Below are positions 21,077 through 34,911 of a DNA stretch of 64,000 bases, in pieces. Numbering within the stretch: position 1 is the first letter of the stretch; each line of letters begins with the position of its first letter. The DNA is from Chrysoporthe austroafricana. Lineage: Eukaryota; Ascomycota; Sordariomycetes; Diaporthales; Cryphonectriaceae. The notes below the pieces were generated by a model that had not been told where the DNA came from, did no database searches, and saw only the letters and a program-made list of their open reading frames with translations. Both the position numbers and the translations under genes were made by a program. Location: the NCBI GenBank assembly GCA_001051155.2, contig JYIP02000001.1:5208001-5272000 (forward strand), written 5' to 3'.

Positions 21077-24000
21077 GATTACAGTACACCCGTGCCCCGT
21101 ACAGCATAGCTGGGGCTGCAGCGCAGAGGTCCTCAGGGAAGAGGGCTGTAGCGGTGCACCGGCGCAGATAGGCAGCAGCATACTGAGCAGCAGTCCCTAT
21201 CATCCCCTAGAGCGAGCGGGCAGCAGGCAAAGAGACGCGAGGCACATCCATCCGAAACGGTCACCAGCTTCCGTTTTCTCCTGTGCTGCGCGGTGCGTCA
21301 ATCTGAGCCGAAACAAGACAGGAGAACTCGTGCGTTGCCGGCTGCGGTACATGATAGACTCACTCCAGTGCCCTCTCTGTGCAGCTTGCAGCTGCAGGCT
21401 TGCTGGGTACAGTCGCTACATAGCAGCTGGTTGGTGCTGCCGCCGTGCGAGCCCCAGCGCCCAGATGTGCCCTGGGTTGTACTGTACGGGGCTACCTTGG
21501 GGCGGTACCTTTTGCTACTTTGCTGCCTGGGGGGAGAAACCAGACGACGACAACTGCAGCATGGGGCACTGGGGCAGGGGGGCAGGGAGGGGCATGGGCC
21601 ATGGGGTGGGACATGGGTGGGTGGGCATGGGGCGTGCACGGCGTTCGCTGCTGTGTTGCGAGGCAGGAGCTTGCGGGGTGGCTCTCCACAATTGAGGCTC
21701 TGGGGGACCGTGCCCCACCGTTCCCTTCCCCCTTTGCGGCCCAGTGCCACTCACCACTCTGCCCTTTCCCGCTCTTTCCAGGCGGGGTCGACGCTGCCCT
21801 CACTGCGAAACAGCGGTGCGCTTCCTCCCAACTCGACTGCCACACGACCCGACAACGCAGCACGACCTCGTCTCGCCCGCTGCGCTGCGACGCTGTTTCA
21901 CCCAAGTCAGCCTTGCCTCTCTGCCTGTTCTGTTCCCCTTCCCCTGCCCTCGCCCTCGCCCTCGCCCTCCCTGCGCCCTCCTTTCGGCAGGGCCCCCGGT
22001 GGCCTCGAGCCGCCCGTAGGGAAGATTCCGCTGCCACTGCACTGTGACGCAACGCGGCCACCGTCACCGTCGCGCTCGCGCTCCACGGGGCCCTCACACA
22101 CGCTCTGGAATCTCAAATACATCCCTCCACACATGTGGCCGGGTCTGGCAGGCGGACCCGCCGCCATTTAGTAAGGTATGTTTCATCCGACCGGCCGCCC
22201 CTCCACCCATCACGGCCGTCACGCGCCAGCGACGCTGGGCCGTCGACTGCAGGACGGGGCTGCCAAGTGTCTGTCTCTCCGCTGTTCTGCGGCCCAGAGG
22301 CCGCACCTCGCAAAGTACCGCCCGCGAGGCCTGGCGTGCTTGCGATCGGCGCAGGTAACTCGTCGGGGTACGACGCAGTGCGTTCCGCGCACGCGCGTCC
22401 GCGAGGGCTTGTGATGGCCTGGGCGGCCCGCCCACCGGCTCCTCTCTGCGCGCAATTCCGCACTGCCATCCAACAGCCCATGTGCCCAGCGGCATTCTCG
22501 GCCCTCCACACACGATATCTGATCGGCGAGTCGCCTGGCCCGTCCACGCGCCCTTGGGCAGGGCCAGGCAGGCGAGGCTGTTGCGACGCAGCTTGCCCGT
22601 CATTGGTCGAGGCGGGCCACGGAGAAAAGGCCTAAGGTGCACGCGCCGGCAGCGTCGGCTTTGTGCTGCTGCCCTGGGGGCAGACGAAACGCATGTGCGT
22701 CTCTTGGGTGGCGCCCCAGTCGACCACCACCGGAATCTGCGGAGAGCGGTTTGTCCAGCGACCGGCTCGCGGCAGCGGAGGTGGCGTGCTACCGGCCGGT
22801 CGATTATCAATTTGCCCATGAAGCTGGCATGGGACTCCCGCAAGCTAAGGAGGGGGCAGGCGATGCGACCCATACGCTGTACTGATGGGTACTTGGCGGA
22901 TGGCTGTGCTGGTTGCCCGTCCACCCCATCCACCCCCCCTTCCTCCTCTCGACATCGCAGGATCCTCGCTGTTGTCTGTCCGGGCAAACGTCTCTCTGCT
23001 CTCGTGAGGAGACAACATTGCGTCACAGCCGGATCTAGAGACGGCGGTGGGATGTCTTGAGGGATCACAGCCACATGGCCGGTCTGACATCTCAGACCTA
23101 CTCGCTTCTACCCGCTACGCAGTGAGCGTTCCTCATTGTCGGGTCCGTTGGAGTGGGGACAGGTGAGACCGGCTTCAGCCCTACGAGATGGGGTCGCATT
23201 CCCCACGCTCTCGTCCAATACTTTCCATAGCCACTGCTGCAGCACATCACGGCGACTCCGGTTTGGCCCCCAGTCTCATCAGTACTTGCGTCTCCCAGGC
23301 CAGGCACATCACCACTGCGATCGATCCCCAGCAGCGGATCCAACACCCACAACCCCAAGGCTGGTTGACTGATTACGGGCTGGATTTGGCGTCCGCAAGG
23401 AGTTCGACGTTTCATACCGGGCGCACGTGGCACAAGAAGCATTCTGCAGTCATCCAGACACTGTAGACGCGGGTACTTCGTTTCCAGGTCTACACCACCG
23501 AGATTACTCGGTCTTCGTCGCCGGTGATGCAGGCCGTGTACCGTCGCAACTTGTCAAGATCAGCGTTTCTTATCAACTCGAGACAACGACCCTGTTAGGG
23601 AGCACGACCGCGGTCTGCCCGGTGGGGTGCGATCCTTCCTACCCTACAACTGGGCCTAGAGAGAGCCTGTAGTGCGATTTCTAAGCCCGACCACGACCCT
23701 CAAGAAGCTTACCAAGCCGCGGTCCTCTAACGATGTCTCCAAGAGGGGTTGTATGCCACGAAGGGTTGCCGATCCTACGGATATGCGGTCATACTGCCGG
23801 GCTAGCAAGTAGACATATGTCGCCGTTTGACGACCCCACGGGACTTCGGCGCCGCTCGCTTGGGAGCGATACCTCGCACCCATGAAAAGTATCTGTGCTT
23901 AGAAAGTGGACCCAGAGAATGCAGCCCTGTGATGGCTGCGTGCCTGCGTTTAGACGTCTGACACACATCGTACATGTACAAGCCTGGCCGTTGTTGTCTA

Positions 24001-27000
24001 CGCTGACGCGGGGGCGTGTTTGAAACAAGCTGCAGCTCGGCGGTGGTAGCCTAGCCCCCAGCACCTTGTTCTTCAACCGGCATTGGCCAGAGCATATGAT
24101 GAGCTTCGTCAACGGTGCCGAAAGAGCGCAAACAATGGGTCTCGATAAGAAGGTGCGCGCGCATTTGAGCCGGGCCCAGGACCGCCCCAGGCCCAGCCCG
24201 ACCCAGGGCCAGCCCGATCCATACATGGCTGAATCGAATTTCACGTGGCCCGAGAAGGATCCGAGCTTGGATCCTTCTAACGCTGTGATTGACGGCAGGA
24301 TCATATCGTACAACGGAAATCCGCCCATAACCGCCTGGAAGCCGGAGGCGCAGCCCAGTCCGGTGACGCGCCTCTGAGGGGACCGGGCGACGGCCGGACA
24401 AATGTCCGGCCGTTCTGACATCTTGCCAATGTGTGTGACTTCTTATATTTTGTTGCGCCACACTCGCGGGGCCCGGTCACGATCACGGCGCTCACAAGTC
24501 GCCGGCGTCAAGGTAAGCTGTACCTAATGGTTTGCAAACCGTACTACAGTAGTTCTCTTCGCGTGGACTTGAAGTCACGGGGTTGGTCAGTGCTTGCAGG
24601 GGTGGATGGATAACCACGTTGCATAAACTTGGTTCTAGCTTAAGCGCGCTATACTAGGAGCCATTACAGCACTGGTCAACGGTAGATCTCGCAACGCACA
24701 ATATCACCTAGGTATCCAAAAGGTCAGTCATGGAAGGCATTGATAGCTGGTTTAGTCAGTGAATTCGAATTCCTGGTCCAGGCGCAACCTTTCGCCTGCA
24801 GTAGTAGCGAGCGGCCGCGATGGGGGTCCCGAATCCCGATGCGAAGGACCGAATCAGATCGGCGCATGCGCATCGACTGGTGGTTTCCCAAAGGAGGCCG
24901 TTGCGTTATCTCCGGAATGTGACAGACAAGCAGTCAGCTTCACAGTATCATTTCAAGGCTGCTGGGGGCTCCCAGGCGGATCGCTTCAGCTGAGGGAAGG
25001 GCGAGCGCCATGGCTGAGTGCGCTACACACCTATTCGAGTGTGTGAGCGCGTATCACCTACCTAATCCGGATCAGCACCTTGTTTCGATGTGCCGTGTAG
25101 TATGAGCCTGGAAGAAACTGGCAGGCTTCCAGAAGACTAGGTTTATCGCGCGCCAATTGTGAGGCTACTTTCTGAGGCTTCGGCTCTCTCTCCCGCCGCG
25201 GCATTCTATCAATTATCTGCTTGGGAGATGGAAGCGAGCAGTAGAGGGGCAAAGAAACCAATACACAGTACGCTTGCTTCAACGACACGCAAAGGAGTCC
25301 GTCTCGTAAGCCTTGACACTGCGAGTTGCTCCACCGTACCACTCTGCAGCTTTACCCACATGACCATGGTACGCGTTCAAGGTGACGCCATGATACCACA
25401 CCTTCGAGCATCGGATGCTCGTCGATGTCCTGCATCTGCCCCCTTCTGGTACGGGGGGATTACTATTCGTCGGCCCCTGGCCCCCAACACGTGGCTTCCA
25501 GCTCTGTTCTGGGGACATGTGCTCAGATCTGACTTCTGGAACCCGGAGGAAGCCACTTCGAGAACAAATGGCCGAGACATCGGTGTGGAGAAAAGTGACT
25601 GCAGCAGCGGATTGGGAGGGGAGCCATATCTCAAGAGACGCTTGCGCCGGCATGTACACACACACTCAGGCCCCGTATACTATTTCTGAACGGCATGTGC
25701 CTTGATTCTCGCGCTTGTCAACACCTAGAGGCGCTCTAAGGGCCCTGCAGCCAGCAGGAGATTGCCGGTTTGCAGTATTTGGAATCGAGTTCCACCTGAA
25801 AAGCGGCCCTGCCACGGCGTGGACGCCATATCGAATTGGCTGACAATGCGGGTGGTGTGCAGGTGTGCTATTCTCAGCCTGCCTGCATGCGTCTCTCCAT
25901 GCATGTGGTCAGCAGCGACGCCGTGCCACACCACGTTCTTCTTTCCGGAACATTGCCTAACCTGGTTGCGCCCGCCGCGTGCGGTCGGCTTCGTGCTCCT
26001 CCACGCGCGCCCTCGCAACTTGGGGTGGTTGCATGGCGCAGACCAGCTGCGGTCTGTAGGTGGGTTGGTGGGTGAGCTCGCCCATGCAGGCTGGTACTTC
26101 TGCGAGAGACGTGCTATACCGCCAGTCTGCACTACACACCACGCGCGCCCTCCCCCCCCCCGTCCGGAGAGGACGAGGTAACACAAGCCGCACGATCTCG
26201 AGATTTCTGGTCTACCCTCGTCTCGTTTGCCTGGTAGCCGTGCATCCGGGCCCGGCAGGCACCCCATGACCGGTCTGGCGCGGAGTGGGATTGCGTTCCA
26301 TGGCTTGTCGTCGCCATGTGCCCTCTTGGTCATCAGCTGGGTGTATTGCTAAGCACACCCGCGCCAGCAGACGGCGGCAGACAAGGCAGGCGGACTTGGC
26401 GGGCGCGCATGCGGTGCGGTGTCTCAAACCACGGCTGCCCTCTGCGGCCAGAAGAGGTCTTCCGACGTGTCACTGCGCCAGTGAGGCCTGGGCCGGCCAG
26501 ACTTGGGGCGCGCTCCACCTGACCGCTCGTCCAGCCGGGCTGGTTTCACCGCACGAACTAGGCCTCTGGCCTCGAGGCCGGCCGGCCGGCGACCGACTTG
26601 ACAGTCGGGCATGGGATGGCTGTCACGGGATATCGACCCTCCCCCCAGGGGCTCGTCGCCCGGTCCTCAGGCTCTCGCCCTTATCCATGCGGCGGCCCAG
26701 GCTTGATGGGGCTCGATGCTACAATGCCGGTGCTTGTTTATAGCACAAGTCCCCACACAGAGGGCCTCGCCGCTGGGGAACGTGCAGCATGAAGCAGGCG
26801 CGAGATCCGACGCCGACTCTGGCGGGGCTGCCAATCGAGGAGCCGGGCCGGTGGGTTACCACGCCGCTCGCCTTGCCTTCCGGTGGGGGGGGGGGGCGCG
26901 CGAGAGATTGCGTGAAGCTCTCTATCTCGGTGCCCCCTGTCAGCGCCCTGCTGTTGTTTACTTATAGCATAGTTCCCCACAAAAGGATGGGCGAAGGAGC

Positions 27001-27987
27001 CGTTGGCCCAAGCAGAGCAGCAGCAGGGGTGGGGGGAGGGGCGTGCGTTTGTGTCTGTCGTACGGTTTCATATTTTTGGGGTGCGCAGCTAAGGCCTGGG
27101 GGGAGGGGGTATTCCGCAGTGGAGAAGCCTTGCTGCTGCTGCTCGACGTCGCCCGGCCGGCGAATGAGACCCGCTGAGTCTATGGCCGCTGATTCCTGTG
27201 CCTCAGGGACCGACCGGCGACGTCGACGCCAGAGAGGAGAGGGCAGGGCCACGGGGCCGCCGCGGTCGCAGCGCGGGGTCTCGTCCGCGGCCTGCAGCCT
27301 CGTGGGGTGTCGCATCTCGCTCGCTCTCGTCGCGTTTTTCTCGGACGGCCCTCGTCTGTTTCGCAGTCGCAAACGGGCGGGCGCGACGCTCGCCTCCACA
27401 GCCCACTCCACACACAGCTGGGGGCTTTTGTCGAGATGGGCCCCACCACCCACATGGCGGCGGCCTGACGACATGACATGGCCTGGGCATGTCATGTTCC
27501 TGGCCCCGACCCGGCAGGAAGGGGCTCGATGCCGACGAGGCTTTTGACACGTCAACCACGTTAGGCGAACAGATCGAGCCCTCCAGGACGTAGAGCTGAA
27601 CTCTCCTTCCGCCCTCCCCCCTCCCCCCGTCCCCCTTCGCCAGACTTAGCGCCCGGCGGCCGTGGGCACCTTGTATATACTGGCCCAGTGGGGGAAAAAA
27701 CGTATCTCGAGTCCTTTTGTGGCCCGTGGTGCGCGATGTGCTACGGCAGCCAGGAGGCTTGCGAGGCGTGCCCGGGGAAGAAGGGAAGGCCACCGAGTGG
27801 GCTGCTGCGGGCGGTGGCCTGCAGCCTCGGGCAGAACGGGACCACAGCGGCCAAACCTCCGGGAGTGAAAACGTACAAAAATACCTGCGATTACACACGG
27901 CGGTGGGGATCCGATGGCTGGGTGCGAAGGGTGCAGTACGTACCGCACCTGGGCCTATCGAGCGGGCGTGTAAGCACCCCCCAACCT

Positions 27988-28045
27988 CTGTGTGTGGGTG
28001 TGTGTGGGTGTGTGTGCGCGTATGCGCGTGTGTGTGGTGTGTGTA
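27988..28045 (+). repeat. TG-rich alternating tract
   Basis: Imperfect (TG)n includes GCGCGTATGCGCG in the middle. Alternating purine-pyrimidine sequence of this kind can adopt Z-DNA. Confidence 0.75.
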
Positions 28046-28330
28046 CCGCAAGAAGAGATGAAGGAGACAAGACGGTCACCAGAATTCCGGACAGTCAGGT
28101 TGGGAAATAGCATGTCAGCATTATTACGGTGCGCAGCGGGGGCGCCTTTCCTCCTCGCCTCGCCGTTTGTCCCCCTCCTTCAACATGACTGATCACGATG
28201 ATAACCTCCTGCGCCCTGTGCGGCGGCCACGTCTCCAGTCGGCCGTGGCCTGTGCGCCGTGTGCGGGCGTGTGAGGTGGACCTCGTGGGATCTGGGCTGA
28301 ACTGCTGGGTGTTTCGCATAGTCTCGGCCG

Positions 28331-28356
28331 AGGCAGGCAGGCAGGCAGGCAGGCAG
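28331..28356 (+). repeat. (AGGC)n tetranucleotide microsatellite
   Basis: About six and a half perfect units, 28 bases before the nonanucleotide array. Confidence 0.85.
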
Positions 28357-28382
28357 ACTCGAGGTATGGTCCCACGCCGCGC

Positions 28383-28383
<1 letters not shown>

Positions 28384-28437
<54 letters not shown>
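28384..28437 (+). repeat. GCCGCCCTC nonanucleotide tandem array, six copies
   Basis: Six perfect 9-base units. Because 9 is a multiple of three, all frames stay open through it, giving Ala-Ala-Leu runs on one strand and Arg-Ala-Ala runs on the other. This explains the chance ORFs at 28095-28679. Confidence 0.9.
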
Positions 28438-30219
28438 TCTTCTCTCTCGCGCGCGAGGTGGCAGACCAGGCTAGAAGGTTCTCCCTGCGGCGTGGCGGCC
28501 CGTCGCCCAGCGCCCTCGCCGACGCCCCGGATAGCCTCGGGAGCGAGCGGGCGCTGGGCGGGCGAGCGAGCGAGCTGCCCGAATTCCGGTCGCAGGTGAT
28601 CCGCCGGGGCGCAGATACGTGCACCTTCGTGGAGAGGCTGGGACGACCTCCCCGAGGGGCGCCTGAGCTCCTTTACCAAGGTACCCGGCCGTGGCAGATG
28701 GGCAGAGCAGCGCCGACCGACGCACGAAGCATGTCAGGTCACGAGAAGACTGCTCCAAGCAGGCGAGTGTCTGGAGTGAGTGGAGTGCGCTGGCCGTCGT
28801 AAACGGCCGGCCAGGTCGCAGGATGGTCCAGCGTCCGACGCAGCCTAAGCCTCGTTCCTGCAGATGGCCAGGCTCCTGAGGCCAACCACCCTTTCTGTTT
28901 TCTCTCCCTTCTCACTCAGGACGCCACCGTTTCCAGCCCTATGAGATACGTTATGGAGCCCGACGGCTTGGAAGGGGGGGGGGGTTGGTGATCCAGACGA
29001 AAGCTTATTTCACACGTCTCGAGTCGGGCCGTCAGAGGCCGCTTCGCCTCGACCACAGGCTGGACCGTGCCACCCCCCTCCCCATTCCCGCTTCGGTCAA
29101 GTGGTGGTGAGGGCCTCGTGATTGTACATTAAGCAGAGTTAAGGAAAAAAACAAAAAAAGAAACACGTCCCCCCCTCCCCCAAAATCCGACTATCGATGG
29201 TGTCTCTGCCGGGGGCCAGGGGAAAGGCGGAGATTGCACACCAGATCGCAGGCTGAGGCGCAACCCAGCGGCGTGATGGTGCAGCTCGAGTCCAGGCGCC
29301 CAGCGCTACAACAGCCAGACCGAGAACCTGTGGCGGGGGGCAGTCGAATCAGAAGCGAGGGACGGGGGACGTCCACACACAGAGAGAGAAAAAGCGGAAA
29401 TAATGATTGGTGAGCTGAGGCCCAACCTGCCTCATTGGGGGTGTGTGGGCTGGGACAGAACCTCCCAAGACAGGAAAAAGGAATGACGGGCCCGCAGGGG
29501 CCCCTGACCGCGAGGCCAAAGGGACCTTTGGGGGCGTAAAAAGGACCTGGGGCAGGTATCCGTACCCTCGCGCGGCACACGGTGGGACGTCGTACAGGTG
29601 CGTCAGTCGGTCTCTGCTGCCGTCGGCTGTGACGTCGCCGGAACGAGAACGACTGATCAGGAGGACCGTCCCTTGGCCCTTTTGGAGGCTAGTTTCGATT
29701 CTTGGGCCTCGTTCGGGACCCCTTTTTCACGAGCCAGCAGGAGACACGGCGGGGCAGGGTCCTTGCTTGGCCTGTGTTCACTTTCTGGGGGTGATCGTAT
29801 GATGGGTGCAGTCGCCATCGAGCATGTGGTCTCTCGTCCCGACGCCTCCGGCCCGGTATGCGTCACAGCAGAACCCACAAACGAAGTAGAGGCTGGAGAT
29901 TATGTCCCCAAACTCCGTTTCCAACCGACCACGCCCCCCCCCCGGGCACCCAACGAGAAGAGCTTAGCCTGCACGGTATCTTTTGCGATAGGTACATACA
30001 TGCCATGCTGATGGCAAGTAGTAATCCAGGGGGCCCGGCAGATGCGCTGCGCCCTAAGGGGACAAGGTGCTGACTGAGCGAGCGATTCCCGGGACCGTCT
30101 GTGGGTTGAGTAGGTGCGGACGTGAGCCGCGGGTCCACGGCATGGCGCGGGAGGAAAAGGAAGGGAGAGTTCTCACGCCTGGGCGAACAGAGGTTCGCCG
30201 GGCTTGCAGAAGAGCGGTG

Positions 30220-30302
30220 TCACACACACACACACACTCACACACACACACACACACTCACACACACACACACTCACACACTCACACACTCACACACACA
30301 CA
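30220..30302 (+). repeat. (CA)n / CACACT microsatellite
   Basis: An 83-base CA tract is interrupted at intervals by CT, producing His-Thr repeats in every plus frame. No gene surrounds it. Confidence 0.9.
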
Positions 30303-33300
30303 TACGGGATTACTCTCGATCCACGCTGTCGGGATTTGATGGCTGTGTGTAAGAGACGGCTTTTGCGCGTCATACTGAGCATGTGTGAGGTGCCTGCATG
30401 CGCCGAGGGATCGGCGCTGGCTCGGCAGGCCCCGCCGTCACCGATTGTTTGGCACTCTGGAGCGCGCTCGAGCCTAGCGAAAGGGCGGCCTCGGGGGAAG
30501 GGGAGGGGGAGGGGAGGGCAGGCTGCGTCGCAATCTCGGCAGGGCGGTCAGGAGGAGGAGGAGGGCCAAGGCTGGCCAGCCCGTCCCCTCGTGCCGGGTC
30601 CAACGCCTGCGGAGGAGACGGCCCAGGCGTCGCTGCGAGCGGGCACCGCAATGCGATCCCTCGAGCGCGGCCCAATGGGAGGCGCCAGCTGCTGCTTTGT
30701 AAAGGCCGGGGTCTGAAAATAGCAGCATTATCAAGCACGTGGGAGACGAAGCGATGGATGGTCACACCTTCGCCGACGTGACATGCTGCTATAGCGATGT
30801 AGCGATGGGCTATAGCAGCAGCCGCTGCAGCCCCCCCCAAGGCCCCCTTGTTTAGCCCTGTGAGACAGCGAGATAGCCTGGCCGAAAGCCTGGGGCCCCT
30901 CAAGCGTCCGATGTAGGCAGAGAAGCCCGCGCGACTGGAGACGCGGGAAGGATTGGCTCGCATCCTGTCGAATCAGGAGCCTGCGCTCCGAGATTGCCGA
31001 TGTGCAATATCAACCAGAACTCCGGTCGGCATGCCAATCAACCTTGGCTCGCAGAAACGCTGGTCCTTTTGCAACATGCTGGTCGGCCAGATTGCAGCTC
31101 CCACCTCGTGCGGGACGATGCAGCAGGTGAGTGCCCTCTCGTTCATGTACGGTACGGCCGCGCCTGGCAGCACCACCACCCCATCCCATGAGGAGGGCGT
31201 GTGAAGCTTGCAGCCGTGTACCGTAGGTCGGCCGGGGTGAGGTCCACCGGTGGGCTGCGACCCACTTCGCCGCAAGCCAACAGGAATGTTAAGTTGATTA
31301 GAGTTAGCGAGATCCCCAACCGCCGCCCGCCCCCCCCCCTGGGGATCTGTCGACGGCGTGAGCACTTTCCGGTGACGGGCGGGCATCCTGCCGGTGGTAT
31401 CAGTAATGCGTTCTCCCTAGCAGCGCCCGCCGGTTCACCCCCTGCCGGGCCCAGAGGGAGCAGCACGTGCGGATGGGCTCGTTCCCGCGCCCATTCGACA
31501 GCCGTAGTCCATCGCGGGCTGAGTTAGAGTTTCGCGCCGGCGGTGCTGTATTTTGGGATAGCGCGAGCCGCCCAGATGGCACGTTTGACAGAGCCTGGGA
31601 GCCTCGGCGACGGTGTCAGGGCCGTTTGCCCTAGGGATCGGCGCGAGGGCCTGGCGTTCGCGTTGGACCCATCGTCTGGCTTAGGGGGCATCCCAGGAGC
31701 GGCGGGCTCGGTAGCCATTCACGCCATCATTTCGATTCATCGCCTTGGCGTTGGATTAGTGAGCAAACCTTGTCTGGTGGGCGAGCTGCTATGGTGCGTG
31801 GGGTACGCGCACTGTGGTCGTGCGCCTCCTGTCTCGAAGTCTTGCGTCTTTCGAGGGCCCAGCACGGCCGTGTCGCAGATACTCGGTGATTGCCACGCAG
31901 GCCAGATTGGCATGCTGTGTCTCACGTACCACCAGCACTATAGGGATATGTGCACGCAGAACCGGGCTGCTGACGACGTTGAGTCTCAGGCCAGATCATA
32001 AGTCGTACCCAGTTACCGCAAGTAGCTGTGCGGAAGATTGCCGAGGCCCAGCAACAGGGGTGTTCCCAGCCAATGAGCCGTGGCCTCATTGCTCCGGATC
32101 CGAATCTTCGGACTATGCGGTCATTGCAGGGTCATCTCCGGGCCGTGGCTTGCTTGCGACTATGGGTCGCCGACTGAATGGCAGCGATTCACACGAGAAC
32201 GAGCGCGGACGGCTGGGTCACGCCCGCGCCCTGCCAACTACACGTAGGTAACGTAGTCTTGCTACATAGCCACGCGGTATGATGCTCGAGGACGACCAAG
32301 TCGGCCCTTTCGGCCCCTCGAATCGCTGTCCCCCCTTCTCCCCCAGTATGCGATGGGCATTGGACGTCGCCATTAGCCCGGAGACCAGGGACAGCAGAGC
32401 CATCGAGAGAGAGACGTGGCCACGGCTGGGACTGATAGGCGCGCTCCGAAGGAATGGCGGCATAGTCGGGTGCCTATTCCCATGGCGGCCGCAGGCACCA
32501 CTCGTACAGCAGCAAGACAGAACCGTCTTGGGCGATCCCGCTGCGGGCATTGGACGAAACCCATATCGCCTTGCCGGGTTACTCCTAGTCGTGACGAGGC
32601 TTAGCTCCAGCGACCTCACCACGACCTGGCGCACCGGAGCGCCGGGCATAGCACCACGGTGCTATGCAGAGGAGCTCCCTTGGCGCCCGCCTGTCTGCCA
32701 GAGCTCGAATTTACCCCGCGCTACCTTAGTAAGTGATGAAGATCCGTCTCGTGCAGCTGCCGCACCTGACACCGTGTGTGTCGTGGCTCCTGGCGTCGAG
32801 CGCTGTCGTGCCTGTCCCTGCTGCGAGGCCCGCCCGTCCGCTCAGTTGCTTCGTATTCCCGACGATGGCCGCCCGTGCGCATGGTCGACACGGCCTGCAC
32901 TAGAGAGGGAAAGCTATTTTGCAGCGCGGCGGCGCGAGGTTGGCGAGGCTAGTGGGGTGCGGTGCGCTTGCAGCGAAGGCCTTCTCGCGTAGGGCTGGCA
33001 AACGGAACGGGGGGGTGGGAGAGGCAGAGCTGGCAGTTGTCTTGCCAGATTTAGCCCACCGTTTTGCGCTGTCCCTAGTGGGAATCCTGTACGTTATTTT
33101 GGTCCTTCTGAGCCACCCTGGCCCCTGTCGTCGACCCGATCGACCCGCTGCCTCTTGACCACACGTCCCTCTCACACCCCACCCCTCCCCCCGTCGCCCC
33201 GTCTCCAGCTCCAGCTCTGGTGCTGCCATTCTCCAGTTCCAAATCCCGCTCCCACCACCTGTGATCCTTCTGCTGTAACGCGCAAAAAATAAGACCGCGC

Positions 33301-34212
33301 CCTGGCACTATGGTACCTCCCCAGCACTGATGGGTACCCCAGCTCGGCGGAGGATCGCCAAGCGTATAGTGCTCCAACCCAAAAGTCCGACAGTACCAGA
33401 CTTGGGACGGGCGTTGTGCCCCCCTCCTACTGGCCGCCCGGCCGCTGAAGGTACAGTACGGTACGGAGGCCAGGCTACAAGTGACCTGCGACGACCAATT
33501 CCGGCAACCACCAGCACAACTTGGGCCGTGGCATGCAGCCCAGTTCCTCAACGTGGCCCGTATGCAAGCTTGACGAGGGAGGCAAGATGCGATCGCCCTC
33601 ACATGCTGCTGCACTTCCGGCCGGCTCGAGACCTTCGTACTGTACTGTACCTGTCGGCGTGACAGACGAGTCTACTGAAGTAGGCCCGGGCTGAGCCTCC
33701 TCCGTCCTGCTTCGAGTCGTACTGTGATGCGGGCTTGTATACGATATCCCGCCTCGTCGCAAGACGAGAGGCTAAGTGTCGCTACGTTCCATGCATTAGC
33801 AACCACTTGGCGCCCTGCCCTATGACAGCCTCCCGATTGACTCCGCGGAACGGTGCCAACCTCACGGGCCCGCCTGTCTCGCGTGCCCATCCTTTCCACT
33901 ATCGGCAGGGGAGAATCTCGTAGCCTGTCGCTGGCGTATTAAGCAACAGTGCCTCGTGTGCAGCAGGAGTTTTTCTCGTGTGGCAGTGGGCGGCGTCCCC
34001 CCGACGACCACGGTAGAGGTGCATGCTCGCATCTGGTGTTATGTTTCTGCCTGGCCGCTTCGCTTCGCTACACGTGGGGTGGGCCTATTTTGGTACTGGG
34101 ACCACAGTGCTGGGCCTGCTGGGCCCGCTGGCTTGGGCGCGGCGGCCGCACTGATTCCAGCCAGGCCTGCGCTGTACCTTCATTTGCCAAGACGGGCTGC
34201 GGGCTACGGGGT

Positions 34213-34238
34213 ACAGGAGGTACATACAGGAGGTACAT
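34213..34238 (+). repeat. 13-bp direct duplication (ACAGGAGGTACAT)
   Basis: Two perfect adjacent copies, about 700 bases upstream of the bZIP start codon. Confidence 0.8.
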
Positions 34239-34315
34239 CTCTCTACGGCGTGTCTTGGGGGGTGGGTTTGGTGGGTGTGGTGGGTGTCCACACAGCCTTA
34301 TTGACTTCCCGTTTC

Positions 34316-34345
34316 CTGTCCTGTCCTGTCCTGTCCTGTCCTGTC
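34316..34345 (+). repeat. (CTGTC)6 pentanucleotide microsatellite
   Basis: Six perfect units in the distal upstream region of the bZIP gene. Confidence 0.9.
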
Positions 34346-34911
34346 CTGCTGAGATCACACACACCGGGTACGTACCAACAGCAGCTCTGGGAAGGGAGGG
34401 GTGGGGAGTACGTAGCGACATCCTGGGAGGCGGGCGACAGGGATCCTAGGATTGTGTTGCCCACATGGCCCTGACCCCTGCGGTGACCCTGGACCCCTAT
34501 CCTTGTCCCTCGTCCACTGCCTTGGGACCCACCTTAACCTGGGTCCTGAGCCCTGCCCTCATCCACCTCCAGCATACTTATATATTTCGAAACGCTCCTC
34601 CGCCAACACGCTCCTGGGCTGGCCTCATCCTCAAGACCAGATCCAGTCAGATTCTATAGATATCACATCCCACAGACTCAGGCTCTTCCTGGTTTCCTAC
34701 TAAAGACGCGGCATATCCTCCTTCTCATCCCATCTCTCAGACTCACATCATCATCTCATTTCTTACGACATCAAACAACAGCAGGAACAACGCCCTCATC
34801 ATCCCTCACCGTATGCTAGGCGTTGGGATCATACAACAAGACAAGCTCCAACATCTGACAACAACAACAACAACATCACCATCCATCGTCAACAACATCA
34901 CAGCTCCAACA

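Larger units (their letters stand above)
17305..34911. other. 17.6-kb gene-free GC-rich block with microsatellites
   Basis: No reading frame here shows a domain, a credible signal peptide or a splice-linked family pattern. Frames of 200-343 codons (for example 19747-20778 minus, 20487-21203 minus, 27203-28051 minus) are overlapping, Pro/Arg/Ser/Ala-rich translations expected by chance in GC-rich DNA with few stop codons. The block is studded with simple repeats, poly-C and poly-G runs, CA/TG tracts and short GTAC-centred palindromes such as GTACCTAGGTAC at 7516-7527 outside it and related motifs. No LTRs, terminal inverted repeats or transposase/reverse-transcriptase motifs were recognised. 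The right end carries the leader of the bZIP gene. Non-coding RNAs or genes with very short exons and long introns cannot be excluded. Confidence 0.5.

Noticed and set aside
27203..28051. 282-codon minus-strand ORF starting with Thr-His repeats
   Set aside because: The start is produced by the TG/CA tract and the rest is Arg/Pro-rich chance sequence.
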